Positions 33,630 through 42,637 of a stretch of 64,000 nucleotides of DNA are shown here, one piece after another. Every line of letters starts with the position of its first letter. Position 1 is the first letter of the stretch. The stretch spans positions 42,292 through 106,291 of the forward strand of contig NZ_JAJFCK010000005.1 in assembly GCF_020709055.1 (NCBI RefSeq). Direction: 5' to 3'. The translations under genes were made by a program, and so were the position numbers. A model generated the notes under the pieces. That model had not been told where the DNA came from. It did not search any database and saw only the letters and a list, made by a program, of their open reading frames with translations. The DNA comes from Ruminococcus callidus. Its GTDB lineage: Bacteria > Bacillota > Clostridia > Oscillospirales > Ruminococcaceae.

Positions 33630-34838
33630 TTATCTCTGCTGGATTTTTTCCAGAATAGAAAGACTTCGTGCCAGAATCCCGTTGAGGTAGGCGATCAGCA
33701 CACCATAGTTGGTGTAGGGGACACCTTGTTTTGCAGCCCGTGCTGCACGGCTCTCCATCTCCCGCTGGTTCAGCATGCATCCTCCGCAGTGCACCACAAG
33801 GCGGTATGGTGTGAGATCCTCCGGAAAGCTGTTCCCAGAGGTAAATGCAAACTGAAACGTCTTTCCTGTGTGCGCTTGAATCCAGCGGGGCAGCTTGACG
33901 GTGCCAATATCGTTGCACTGCCGGTGATGGGTGCAACCCTCGGAAATCAGGATACGGCTGCCGTCCGAGAGCTGTTCCAGTGTTTGCGCTGCTTTTCTCG
34001 CCGGTTCCAACACGCCCTTCAGCTGTGCAAACAAAATGGAAAAGGAGGTGAGGGGGATCTCCGCCGGAACGATCTCCTTGATCTGTCCGAACGCCTGACT
34101 GTCCGTCACCACAAGGCGTGGCGGTCGGTTCAAAAGCCGGAGCACTGCGGGAAGCTGCTGGGGCTGCGCTGCCAGGCAGATGGCGTGCCCGTCCAGAATC
34201 TCCCGAATTGCCTGTACCTGCGGGAGAATCATGCGTCCCTTGGGGGCGGATTCGTCGATGGGCGTGACAAGCACTACCACATCCTCTGGCGCAAGGAGAT
34301 TCCCAAACAAATGCCTGGGTTTCTGCGTGGCAGTCCGTTCACGGTAGAATGCGCCAAGCCGTTCTTTCAGCGCCTCGATTCCGTCACCAGTCGCTGTGCT
34401 GACGGCAATCGCCCCCTCCGGCAGCACCGTATTTTCCGCCAAATCCCATTTGTTCCAAACCGATAGGGCGGGAATGTGCTTTTCCGTGAGCGCCTGTAAA
34501 ATCCGGCGGTCGTCCTGCGTCATTCCCACCGATGCATCCACGACCAGCACGGCAATGTCCGTGTGGGAAAACGTCTGCTTTGCCCGCTGTACCCGTAATT
34601 CTCCCAGCGCACCGCTGTCGTCCAGACCGGGGGTGTCGATGAGCACCACCGGCCCAATGGGCAGCAGTTCCATTGCTTTCTCCACGGTGTCCGTTGTTGT
34701 GCCGAGAATGTCCGAAACCACGGACACCTGCTGTCCGGTGACGGCATTGATAAGGCTGGACTTGCCGGCGTTGCGTCTGCCAAAGAATCCGATGTGAATG
34801 CGGTTGGCACGGGGTGTCTGATTGCGATCCTGTTCCAT
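33630..34838 (-). CDS. hydF: [FeFe]-hydrogenase maturation GTPase HydF
   Basis: Scaffold and carrier on which the H-cluster subcluster is delivered to the hydrogenase. 402 residues. GTPase part: GRRNAGKSSL (Walker A), DTPGLDD (G3), NKWD (G4). Dimerisation domain in the middle. C-terminal cluster domain with HHRQCNDIG and HCGGC (C351, C354), the usual [4Fe-4S] ligands. It lies 11 bp downstream of hydG with a good ribosome-binding site. hydE is not in this cluster. Confidence 0.96.
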   Translation of the reverse strand: MEQDRNQTPRANRIHIGFFGRRNAGKSSLINAVTGQQVSVVSDILGTTTDTVEKAMELLPIGPVVLIDTPGLDDSGALGELRVQRAKQTFSHTDIAVLVVDASVGMTQDDRRILQALTEKHIPALSVWNKWDLAENTVLPEGAIAVSTATGDGIEALKERLGAFYRERTATQKPRHLFGNLLAPEDVVVLVTPIDESAPKGRMILPQVQAIREILDGHAICLAAQPQQLPAVLRLLNRPPRLVVTDSQAFGQIKEIVPAEIPLTSFSILFAQLKGVLEPARKAAQTLEQLSDGSRILISEGCTHHRQCNDIGTVKLPRWIQAHTGKTFQFAFTSGNSFPEDLTPYRLVVHCGGCMLNQREMESRAARAAKQGVPYTNYGVLIAYLNGILARSLSILEKIQQR

Positions 34839-34849
34839 GCGCTTTCTCC

Positions 34850-36268
34850 TTAAAACCGGAAATCACGCATGCCTGCGGCGATTTCCTTGAGATATGCCTC
34901 CGCCTTTTCCCGCCGTGCCGGATTGGGAATCTGCCGGATCTGGCGGGCGATCAGCGCCTGACCGATTCGTTTGGTCTCCGGCGCAGCGTAGTCCTCCAGA
35001 TATTCCTGTAGCGTCATCAGAGCGTTGGGATGGCAGTAGTTCAGAATCTGTCCGCTCTTGCAGAACGACATAAAGCGGTCGCCGGTGCGTCCCTCCCGAT
35101 AGCATGCCGTGCAGAAGCTGGGGATGTAGTCCAGCTCCATGAGCCAGCGCACCACCTCATCCAAGGTGCGGCGGTCGCTGACATCGAACTGTGCGGAATT
35201 GTCGTCCGCTGCCTCTGGCACATCGTAACCGCCCACACTGGTGCGGGAACCGCCGCTGATCTGGGAGATGCCCAGCGGGAGGACACGTTCCCGCACGGCC
35301 TGGCTCTCTCTTGTGGAGATGATCATACCGGTATAAGGAACTGCCACACGAATCAGAGCACAGATCTTGGCGAAAACGTCGTCGCTGATGCCGTTGTCGA
35401 AGTCGTCCGGATTGATGTCCTCCGCCGGTTTGATGCGGGGGACGCTGATGGTGTGGGGGCCGACACCGTGTACTGCTTCCAGATGTTCAGCGTGCATCAG
35501 CAGCCCCACCAGCTCGTAGGGATAATTTTCCAGCCCGAACAGAACGCCAAGTCCCACATCGTCGATACCGCCAGCCATGGCACGATCCATTGCCTCGGTG
35601 TGGTAGTCGTAGTTGTGTTTCGGCCCGGTGGGATGGAGCTTTTCGTAACTCTCCTTGTGGTAAGTTTCCTGAAAGAGAATATAGGTGCCGATGCCAGCTT
35701 CTTTCAGCATGTGGTATTCCTCTTCAGTGGTCGCTGCAATGTTGACATTCACACGGCGGATGGCACCGTTCTTGTGACGGATGTGATAGATGGTGTCGAT
35801 GCACTCCAAAATGTAGGAGATAGGGTTGTGCAGCGGGTCTTCGCCGGCTTCAATGGCGAGTCGTTTGTGTCCCATGTCCTGTAGTGCCGTTACCTCCCGC
35901 ACAATGTCCTCCTGCGTCAGCTTCTTGCGGGAAATGTGTTTGTTTTTGGCGTGGTAGGGACAGTAGGTGCAGCCGTTGACGCAGTAGTTCGACAAGTAGA
36001 GGGGAGCGAAAATGACGATGCGGTTTCCGTAGTATGCCAGCTTGATCTGATTGGCAAGCTTGTACAGCTGTTCTGTCACTGCCGGATCTTCGTTCAGCAG
36101 GAGCACCGCAGCTTCCCGATGGGAGAGCCCTTTGTGAAGACGTGCCTTTGCCAGAATTTCCGACAGCAGCGTGGTATCATTTTTGCGTGTTCGGGCATAC
36201 TCCAAAGTGTCCATAATTTCTGCATGATTGATAAATTCTTCTGCATGGAGTGAGTTGGGATTGTACAA
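34850..36268 (-). CDS. hydG: [FeFe]-hydrogenase maturase HydG (radical SAM tyrosine lyase)
   Basis: Cleaves tyrosine to make the CO and cyanide ligands of the hydrogenase H-cluster. 472 residues. Radical SAM motif CVNGCTYC (C96, C100, C103), and a C-terminal CTACYREGRTG...CKSG region that holds the second cluster. The start is a TTG at 36268: the family begins with MYNPxS just here, and GAGG lies 9 bp upstream on the minus strand. First gene of hydG-hydF, driven by its own promoter back-to-back with that of the mannanase gene. Confidence 0.96.
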   Translation of the reverse strand: MYNPNSLHAEEFINHAEIMDTLEYARTRKNDTTLLSEILAKARLHKGLSHREAAVLLLNEDPAVTEQLYKLANQIKLAYYGNRIVIFAPLYLSNYCVNGCTYCPYHAKNKHISRKKLTQEDIVREVTALQDMGHKRLAIEAGEDPLHNPISYILECIDTIYHIRHKNGAIRRVNVNIAATTEEEYHMLKEAGIGTYILFQETYHKESYEKLHPTGPKHNYDYHTEAMDRAMAGGIDDVGLGVLFGLENYPYELVGLLMHAEHLEAVHGVGPHTISVPRIKPAEDINPDDFDNGISDDVFAKICALIRVAVPYTGMIISTRESQAVRERVLPLGISQISGGSRTSVGGYDVPEAADDNSAQFDVSDRRTLDEVVRWLMELDYIPSFCTACYREGRTGDRFMSFCKSGQILNYCHPNALMTLQEYLEDYAAPETKRIGQALIARQIRQIPNPARREKAEAYLKEIAAGMRDFRF

Positions 36269-36341
36269 GCAAAATCGCCTCGTTATCTAAAAAATTCGGA
36301 GCAAATCCCGCACGGTTCATGCGGTATCTGTCCTGTCTTTC

Positions 36342-36370
36342 ATCATAGCATAATTCCGGTTGCTTGTCAA
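36342..36370 (-). promoter_or_regulatory. Sigma-A promoter of hydG-hydF
   Basis: On the minus strand: TTGACA (36370-36365), 17-bp spacer, TATGAT (36347-36342) with a TGC extension. The leader to hydG is about 70 nt. Confidence 0.8.
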
Positions 36371-36426
36371 TTCTCACAGAATTTATAGCGCAAATCTGGT
36401 GAAAATGTCATATTTTTTTGTGAGGA

Positions 36427-36455
36427 TTGACAAGAAAATAGGAATGATGTATAAT
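36427..36455 (+). promoter_or_regulatory. Consensus sigma-A promoter of the mannanase gene
   Basis: TTGACA at 36427-36432, 17-bp spacer, TATAAT at 36450-36455, both perfect. It is divergent from the hydG promoter; 56 bp of AT-rich DNA separate the two -35 boxes. Confidence 0.88.
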
Positions 36456-36529
36456 GATATATGTGAGATTTGTTCGGAACAGCCGAACATCATCTTCGAT
36501 ATGGAAAAAGGAAAGGAAGATAACATAAC

Positions 36530-38605
36530 ATGCGTAAGTTTTGGAAACGTGCAGGCAGCGTCGGCATTGCCGCAGCACTGCTTGCCGGAATTTTACAGGT
36601 CGCACCGACCTCATTCGTTTCAATGGCGGCAGATGAACCGCTGTTCTCCTCGGAGTGCGAGGACTTGACTCTGTCCAGCGATGCAACTGTTGCGACAAAG
36701 GTGTACAACGATGAGTATCCGGGCTACACCGGAGAGGGCTTCGTCTGGGTCACCAGTGCCGGTACTATGTCCTTTACCATCGATGCGCCGGAAACGGGCA
36801 TGTACCGCCTAATGACCAGATGCCTGGTGTATCTGGGCAACGTTGGCGAAACCCGTCAGGCAACGATTAGCGTCACACGTTCGGATGACAGCACATGGTC
36901 TAAGGACGTGAAAATCGCCCACACAGAGAGCTGGAACGATTACAGCTGGGGCGACATCAAGCTGACCAAGGGCGAGAACACCATCACCTTTGGCGGCGGC
37001 TGGGGTTACTGCCTGTACGACAACATGACGCTCTCCAAGACACCGAAGCCGGCGTACGACAAGGCAACGGACGTTCTGACAGATGCCAAGGCAACTTCTC
37101 AGACGCAGGCGCTCATGACCTACCTGAAGAGTGTCTACGGTTCGCACATCATCTCCGGTCAGCAGGAGATCTATGGCGGTGGTCATGACAACAACATGGA
37201 ACTGGAATTCGACTATATCAAGAACACCACCGGAAAGCTGCCGGCAATCCGTGGCTTCGACTTCATGAATTACAATCCGCTGTACGGCTGGGAAGACGGT
37301 ACCACAGAGCGTGCCATCGAGTGGGCAAAGGATAGAAATGGTATTGTTACCGCATCGTGGCACATCAACGTCCCCATTGACTTTGACAAATATGAACTGG
37401 GCGACGAAGTGGATTGGCAGAAGTGCACCTATAAGAACTATCAGGTTTCCAACAGTACCTTTAACACCGCAAACGCTGTCAAGGAGGGTACCAAGGAGTA
37501 CGAGTACTTCCAGGAGTGCATGAAGGATCTGGCAGAACAGCTGACCAAGTTACAGGATGCCGGCGTTCCGATCATTCTCCGCCCGCTGCATGAGGCACAG
37601 GGTAACGAGGGCAACTACGGCGACGGCACCGCATGGTTCTGGTGGGGCGACCGTGGCGCAGAGGTTTACAAGGAACTGTGGAAGCTGCTGTACAACACGC
37701 TGACAGAAAAGTATAATCTCCACAACATCATCTGGGAATACAACAGCTATAACTACGCAAACTCCGATACCTGGTATCCGGGCGATGACTATGTAGACAT
37801 TGTGGCATATGACAAGTACAACTGCGAATACAACCGTGACGACGGTCTGAGCTTTGGCACACCGAACCTGAGCGCAATCTCCTCCGTTTTCAACTACCTC
37901 TACGAGCTGACAGACGGCAAGAAGATGGTGGCAATGGCAGAGAATGACTCCATCCCGTCTGTGGAAAACATGACCATTGAGAATGCTGGCTGGCTGTATT
38001 TCTGCCCATGGTACGGCGATCACCTAATGTCCAGCACCTATAATGATCCGGATGAGCTGAAGGTCACCTACAACAGCGATTACTGCATCACACTGGACGA
38101 ACTGCCGAAGAATCTCTATGGCAGTGTAACGCCCGGAACGACCACTGAAACCAAAGAAACCACGACGGCTGAGGAAACCACGACAACAGAAGCAACAGAA
38201 ACCACAGACGATACAACTGTAACCAGCGCAGAAACAACAACTGCCAGCACGGATGAGAGCACCAAAACAACTGAAGCAACCGTGACGACCAGCGACAGCA
38301 CAAAGAGCACGGAGGAAACCACCGTTTCCAGCGATACAACAACAACAAGCTCCGAAAAAACTACTACAGTAAGCACCGATGAGAGCACCGAGCCTTCGGC
38401 TGATCTCTACGGCGATGTAAACCTGGACGGCGACGTTGATCTGTCGGATGCCGTTCTGATGAACAAGGCAATTGCCGGACAGGTTTCGCTGAACGCTGCT
38501 GCAAAGGCAAACGCAGACTGCCAGAAGGATGGCATCGTCTCCAGCGACGACAGCATGACGCTGCTGAAGTTCCTGGTACATCTGGTAAATTCGCTGCCGC
38601 AGTAA
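36530..38605 (+). CDS. Secreted GH26 beta-mannanase with CBM35-like domain and dockerin
   Basis: 691 residues. Signal peptide about 1-34 (cut near SMAA-D). Residues about 38-170 look like a CBM35 carbohydrate-binding module (SECEDL...WGYCLYDNMTL). The GH26 catalytic domain is about 185-515, with acid/base E355 in RPLHEAQG and nucleophile E471 in MAENDSIPS. A Thr/Ser/Glu-rich linker (about 530-625) leads to a dockerin (627-691) with two calcium loops, DVNLDGDVDLSD and NADCQKDGIVSSDD. It should cut mannan and dock on a scaffoldin. Exact substrate is inferred from the family. Confidence 0.93.
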   Translation: MRKFWKRAGSVGIAAALLAGILQVAPTSFVSMAADEPLFSSECEDLTLSSDATVATKVYNDEYPGYTGEGFVWVTSAGTMSFTIDAPETGMYRLMTRCLVYLGNVGETRQATISVTRSDDSTWSKDVKIAHTESWNDYSWGDIKLTKGENTITFGGGWGYCLYDNMTLSKTPKPAYDKATDVLTDAKATSQTQALMTYLKSVYGSHIISGQQEIYGGGHDNNMELEFDYIKNTTGKLPAIRGFDFMNYNPLYGWEDGTTERAIEWAKDRNGIVTASWHINVPIDFDKYELGDEVDWQKCTYKNYQVSNSTFNTANAVKEGTKEYEYFQECMKDLAEQLTKLQDAGVPIILRPLHEAQGNEGNYGDGTAWFWWGDRGAEVYKELWKLLYNTLTEKYNLHNIIWEYNSYNYANSDTWYPGDDYVDIVAYDKYNCEYNRDDGLSFGTPNLSAISSVFNYLYELTDGKKMVAMAENDSIPSVENMTIENAGWLYFCPWYGDHLMSSTYNDPDELKVTYNSDYCITLDELPKNLYGSVTPGTTTETKETTTAEETTTTEATETTDDTTVTSAETTTASTDESTKTTEATVTTSDSTKSTEETTVSSDTTTTSSEKTTTVSTDESTEPSADLYGDVNLDGDVDLSDAVLMNKAIAGQVSLNAAAKANADCQKDGIVSSDDSMTLLKFLVHLVNSLPQ

Positions 38606-38631
38606 AGAATTTTCTCAACGAATGACACAAG

Positions 38632-38668
38632 CAGACCGCTTCCCGTTTTCGGAGAGGCGGTCTGTTTT
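38632..38668 (+). terminator. Terminator of the mannanase gene
   Basis: CAGACCGC (38632-38639) pairs with GCGGTCTG (38657-38664), inner pairs extend the stem, and four T follow. It lies between the convergent ends of the mannanase gene and spoIIID. Confidence 0.75.
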
Positions 38669-38679
38669 GGTGTGTGGGA

Positions 38680-38961
38680 CTATTTGTGAGAGATCTCTTC
38701 TTCCTCCTGCTGCTTCCGCAGGGCATATTTCCGCTTGGTGGCGAGTCCGCCCCGAATGTGGCGTTCCTGTTTGTTCTGTTCCAGAATTTCCTTGACCTGC
38801 GCATATAATTCCGGCTGAACCTGTTCCAGCCGTTCACTCACATCCTTGTGTACGGTGCTTTTCGACACGCCAAACCATTCCGCAGCTGCACGAACGGTGG
38901 CTTTTTGCTGTACAATGTATTCGCCGAGAATCACTGCTCGAGTTTCCGGCTGCTCTTTCAT
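38680..38961 (-). CDS. spoIIID: Sporulation transcription factor SpoIIID
   Basis: Small DNA-binding regulator of mother-cell genes. 93 residues. Helix-turn-helix at about 22-42 (ATVRAAAEWFGVSKSTVHKDV), followed by the very characteristic ERHIRGGLATKRKY. The C-terminal tail is Glu/Gln-rich. GAGGT lies 5 bp before the ATG. It faces the mannanase gene and is divergent from uppP. Together with the YunB-like protein it implies that the organism has, or had, a sporulation programme. Confidence 0.93.
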   Translation of the reverse strand: MKEQPETRAVILGEYIVQQKATVRAAAEWFGVSKSTVHKDVSERLEQVQPELYAQVKEILEQNKQERHIRGGLATKRKYALRKQQEEEEISHK

Positions 38962-39043
38962 AATACCTCACTCCAGTTGTCGTATTTGTACAACATATGC
39001 GGAAGCTGCGGCAATGAGAACCAAAAAACTTTTCGAAAAATCA

Positions 39044-39072
39044 TTGACGTATGGAGGATTGTGTGTTACAAT
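39044..39072 (+). promoter_or_regulatory. Sigma-A promoter of uppP
   Basis: TTGACG at 39044-39049, 17-bp spacer, TACAAT at 39067-39072, 47 bp before the start codon. Confidence 0.75.
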
Positions 39073-39119
39073 GAAAAGCAGTGTTTGGGAAATACAGAAC
39101 ACGGAAAGGATCGAAAGAT

Positions 39120-39980
39120 ATGGTAATTGAATTGCTGAAGGCACTGGTCTTTGGTATCGTGGAGGGCATTACAGAGTGGCTCCCCATCAGCAGTACCGGC
39201 CACCTGATTTTGCTGGACGAATTTCTGTCGCTGAAAGCATCGGACAATTTCAAGGAGATGTTTGACGTTGTCATCCAGCTGGGTGCGATCTTGGCGGTTG
39301 TGGTCATCTACTGGAAAAAGCTCTGGCCCTTTGGACGGGAGAACAATCCAAAGCCTTTGACAACCTCTGGCTTCGGTGCATGCGTCAAGAAAGACATTCT
39401 CCAGATGTGGTGCAAGGTCATTGTGGCAACTGTGCCGGCAGCGGTCATTGGGTTGCTGCTGGACGATTGGAGTCAGGCGCATCTGTACAACGCATGGACA
39501 GTTGCAATCATGCTGATTTTGTTTGGTGTCGCATTCATTTGGATTGAGAAGTGGCACAAGAATCAGAAACCCAAGATGAACAGCATCGGCGCACTTCGGT
39601 ACAGTACCGTTTTAATGATCGGTGTCTTTCAGCTGATTGCGGCAATCTTTCCGGGAACTTCCCGTTCTGGTGCGACGATCGTGGGAGCACTGCTGCTGGG
39701 CGTTTCCCGTACAGCGGCAGCGGAATTCACTTTCTTTCTGGCGATTCCGGCAATGTTCGGGGCAAGCCTGCTGAAGCTGGTGAAGTGCGGTCTGCCTTCT
39801 ACCGGCATGGAAACGGCGATGCTGCTGATCGGTATGATCTCTGCGTTTGTGGTTTCCATCGTGGTGATTCGTTTCCTGATGAGCTACATCAAGAAGCATG
39901 ACTTTACTGTGTTCGGCTGGTATCGTATCGTTCTCGGCGTTCTGGTGCTGATCTGCGGAATTACCGGCGTCATCGGTTGA
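39120..39980 (+). CDS. uppP: Undecaprenyl-diphosphatase UppP (BacA)
   Basis: Integral membrane phosphatase that recycles the undecaprenyl carrier for cell wall synthesis; extra copies give bacitracin resistance in known cases. 286 residues, several membrane segments. Signature stretches: [14 protein letters not shown] near residue 14 and [10 protein letters not shown] near 178. ATG at 39120 is preceded by GAAAGGA. The frame is open further upstream, but that part overlaps the promoter. Confidence 0.96.
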   Translation: MVIELLKALVFGIVEGITEWLPISSTGHLILLDEFLSLKASDNFKEMFDVVIQLGAILAVVVIYWKKLWPFGRENNPKPLTTSGFGACVKKDILQMWCKVIVATVPAAVIGLLLDDWSQAHLYNAWTVAIMLILFGVAFIWIEKWHKNQKPKMNSIGALRYSTVLMIGVFQLIAAIFPGTSRSGATIVGALLLGVSRTAAAEFTFFLAIPAMFGASLLKLVKCGLPSTGMETAMLLIGMISAFVVSIVVIRFLMSYIKKHDFTVFGWYRIVLGVLVLICGITGVIG

Positions 39981-40009
39981 GTTTCAACGGATTTTGATGC
40001 ATAGAAAAG

Positions 40010-40041
40010 CGGCCCTGTGAGAAATTACACTCATGGGGCCG
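40010..40041. terminator. Bidirectional terminator between uppP and the SGNH gene
   Basis: 12-bp stem with two G-U pairs, CGGCCCTGTGAG (40010-40021) and CTCATGGGGCCG (40030-40041), 8-nt loop. TTTGCTTTTT follows on the plus strand and TTTT after one pair on the minus strand, so both convergent genes can use it. Confidence 0.75.
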
Positions 40042-40065
40042 TTTGCTTTTTACGGATTCGTTTGA

Positions 40066-41019
40066 TTACGGTGTTTGCAGCGGTGCAGAGGTGACCGGCG
40101 GAATTGTCCCGCCATCCGGCGGTGTGCCAGTACCAACAGCGGTGGTCGTGGTCTGTACCGGTGTGGAGAATGTCGCAGCGCCGCCCTTGACAATGGCATG
40201 CTGCATCAGGTAGTTTTTCCAGAGGGAGAGGGAGTTGCCGAGAAGATGAATGCCGTCTGATGTGTAATCTGCATTCAGGCAGCCGTTGGCATCCGTGACA
40301 GCCTCGTTGACATCCAGATAGAAAAATGTCTGCTGGTCTGCCAGCGCTTTCAAAGCTTCGTTTCTGGTGCGCACATTGTTGTTGTTGATGTATCCGGACG
40401 GGTCGTCCTGTGCTGCGGATACCACGAGAATACTCTGGATGTAGATGATGGCATCCGGCTGTGCCTGATGGATCTGATCGAGCACTTCCTTGTACTTCTG
40501 TGCCCATTCCTCAGTGGTGCCTGTGCCCAGTTCGTTGAGTCCCAGCATCACATAGACCTTGCCGTATTTTTTCTGCCCCAGCTTTTGCGCCAGTGTACAC
40601 TGTTCCCCCTCGTTGGGGTTGCCTGCCACGACATCCCCGACCTCATAAATGGAAAGTCCGATGTTACAGAAGTAGTCGGCATTGGTGAGGTCACCGTACA
40701 GCGCCAAGCCCTCTGTGCGAGAGTCGCCGATAAACAGGGCGTCGTCAAAATAGGAGAGATCAACCGTCTGAAATGTGAGTGCCGGCGGTGCAGTGGTTAA
40801 GACAGGTGCAGCACCAGTGACAGCTTCTGTTCCGGCGGACAAAAGCGGTTGGCTGGTAGTTTTCTCACTGACCGCCGTTGTCACCGCCGGTTTCTGTGCA
40901 GTCACGGCTTTTTGCTGGTCGGCTTTTTGTGCAAAGCTCCAGATGTTGACCACGACAACGGCGCCGAGAAAAATCAGGAGCATAGAAAAATTCTGAAAAA
41001 TCTTTTTGAAAGGTGTCAT
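40066..41019 (-). CDS. Membrane-anchored SGNH/GDSL hydrolase (acetyltransferase/esterase type)
   Basis: 317 residues. One N-terminal membrane anchor (about 9-26), a Thr/Ala-rich spacer (about 30-80), then an SGNH fold: GDSRTEG with S100, GLNE with N162, and the DGIHL motif with D255 and H258. A proline/threonine-rich tail ends the protein. It lies 22 bp downstream of an MBOAT gene. The pair resembles PatA/PatB or AlgI/AlgJ systems in which the MBOAT protein exports acetyl groups and the SGNH protein transfers them to a surface polymer. The polymer here is unknown. Confidence 0.82.
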   Translation of the reverse strand: MTPFKKIFQNFSMLLIFLGAVVVVNIWSFAQKADQQKAVTAQKPAVTTAVSEKTTSQPLLSAGTEAVTGAAPVLTTAPPALTFQTVDLSYFDDALFIGDSRTEGLALYGDLTNADYFCNIGLSIYEVGDVVAGNPNEGEQCTLAQKLGQKKYGKVYVMLGLNELGTGTTEEWAQKYKEVLDQIHQAQPDAIIYIQSILVVSAAQDDPSGYINNNNVRTRNEALKALADQQTFFYLDVNEAVTDANGCLNADYTSDGIHLLGNSLSLWKNYLMQHAIVKGGAATFSTPVQTTTTAVGTGTPPDGGTIPPVTSAPLQTP

Positions 41020-41041
41020 ATCATCATTTCCTTATAGGCTC

Positions 41042-42454
41042 TTAGAATTGGAAGTAGAGGAACGGGTTGTTGGTCTGCGTCATCATCGCACGAATGGAGA
41101 GAATGAAAATCACAATCAGGAGAATGATGCAGAATGCACTCTTCCGGTACTTCTTATAGTAATGCAGGGGGAGCGGTGTGCTGAACAGAACGCAGGGGAT
41201 GAGAATCTTCCAGTAATTGTGCAGTGCCACCATAACGTCCCGTGTGTTCGCCGTAACGGTGTCAGAGGACAGGAACGGGAAGAGGCGTGTGAAGTAGGTG
41301 GCGAGCTGGTGCATGTCGGAGATGGCGAATACCATCCATGTCAGCGGAATGAGGAAGATGATGTAGACATGCTTGAGCACGTGTGTTTTGTTCAGCAGCT
41401 TTCCATAAATGTTCTTTTCCAGCATAATAAGCACGAAGAAAATCAGTCCCCAAAGCACGAAGTTCCAGCTTGCGCCGTGCCATAGTCCGGTGAACGCCCA
41501 GACGCAAAACGTATTGCGCAGGGTCTTCCAGCGCCCCTCACGATTTCCGCCAAGCGGGATGTAGATGTTGTTGCGAAACCAGCGTCCCAGCGTGATGTGC
41601 CATCTCCGCCAGAACTCTGTGGCAGAGCCGGAGATATACGGCAGGTTGAAGTTCTGGGGCAGTTCAAAGCCCAGCATTTGGCCAACGCCAATTGCCATCA
41701 TGGAGTAGCCGGAGAAGTCGAAGTAGATCTGGAAGCTGTAGGCGAATGCGCCGAGCCATGCATACTGTGTGGAAATGCTGTCGTATCCAATGACAGACAA
41801 GTTGTTCCAAAGACCGCCCATGGGGTTGGCAAGCAGTGTCTTTGCACCGAGTCCCAGCACAAAGGTTTCCAGTCCGCTCTCCAGCTGTGCAATGTTGACC
41901 CGCCGCTGGTGAATTTGCGGCTGCATCTCTCCATAGGTGGTGATCGGACCAGAGATCAGCTGCGGGAACATGCAGAGGAATGTCCCAAGCTCCAGAAAGG
42001 AGTTTGCCGGTTTGATCTTTTTGAGGTACACATCAATGAGATAAGACGTGATCTGGAATGTGTAGAAGCTGATGCCCAGCGGCATGATGAGATGCGCCGC
42101 CGGAATCGCAAGGGGAATGTGGACGGCGGAGAGCAGCGCATTAAGATTTTCCACAAGGAAGTTGGTGTATTTGAAAATCGCCAGCCACCCGAAGTTGTAG
42201 ATCATACCGCCGATGAAATAGTGCTTGGCTTTTTGGGGGTGGTTCTTCTGTAAACCGCCGATCATATGGGAGAGCCAGAAGTTGACCACAAGGGAGAGCA
42301 GGAGCAGGAGCGTATACCAGCCGCTGCCGATGGAATAGAACACCAGACTGCCGATGATTAGCGTGACATTTCGAAACCGTGGGGGAGTGAGATAGTAAGC
42401 TGCGAGAAAGATTGGTAGAAACTGGAACAGAAATTCGATTGTACTGAATACCAT
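41042..42454 (-). CDS. MBOAT-family membrane O-acyltransferase
   Basis: 470 residues with about ten membrane segments. The MBOAT core is clear: FWRRWHITLGRWFRNNIYIPLGGN and the conserved His H326 in GLWHGASW. The family includes AlgI, PatA and DltB. D-alanylation genes (dltA, C, D) are absent nearby, and the following SGNH gene favours O-acetylation of a cell wall or exopolysaccharide. The ribosome-binding site CGGAGG lies about 11 bp before the ATG. Confidence 0.88.
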   Translation of the reverse strand: MVFSTIEFLFQFLPIFLAAYYLTPPRFRNVTLIIGSLVFYSIGSGWYTLLLLLSLVVNFWLSHMIGGLQKNHPQKAKHYFIGGMIYNFGWLAIFKYTNFLVENLNALLSAVHIPLAIPAAHLIMPLGISFYTFQITSYLIDVYLKKIKPANSFLELGTFLCMFPQLISGPITTYGEMQPQIHQRRVNIAQLESGLETFVLGLGAKTLLANPMGGLWNNLSVIGYDSISTQYAWLGAFAYSFQIYFDFSGYSMMAIGVGQMLGFELPQNFNLPYISGSATEFWRRWHITLGRWFRNNIYIPLGGNREGRWKTLRNTFCVWAFTGLWHGASWNFVLWGLIFFVLIMLEKNIYGKLLNKTHVLKHVYIIFLIPLTWMVFAISDMHQLATYFTRLFPFLSSDTVTANTRDVMVALHNYWKILIPCVLFSTPLPLHYYKKYRKSAFCIILLIVIFILSIRAMMTQTNNPFLYFQF

Positions 42455-42524
42455 TGAAATAAATTCCTCCGTTCAAAAAACATGAAAAGTAGAGAAAATA
42501 AATGCAATACGATAGAAACAAATA

Positions 42525-42541
42525 CCCCGGCAAAGCCGGGG
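42525..42541 (-). terminator. Hairpin after the PutP-type gene
   Basis: CCCCGGC (42525-42531) and GCCGGGG (42535-42541) with an AAA loop. On the minus strand it is followed by TATTTGTTT, an imperfect T-tract. Probably the terminator of the symporter gene and the boundary to the MBOAT gene. Confidence 0.55.
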
Positions 42542-42637
42542 CGTGTTTGCTCTTTCTAATCATAAGCGAAAATTATCAGAAATGCAAGCTTTTTGTCGTA
42601 ACAATTGGGTTACATTTTGATGACGAAATGGAATAGC

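Noticed and set aside
38130..38400. Repeat-like ACA/ACC-rich DNA, also at 46880-47090
   Set aside because: These are Thr/Ser/Glu linker codons of the two dockerin proteins, not a separate repeat or CRISPR array; spacing is irregular.
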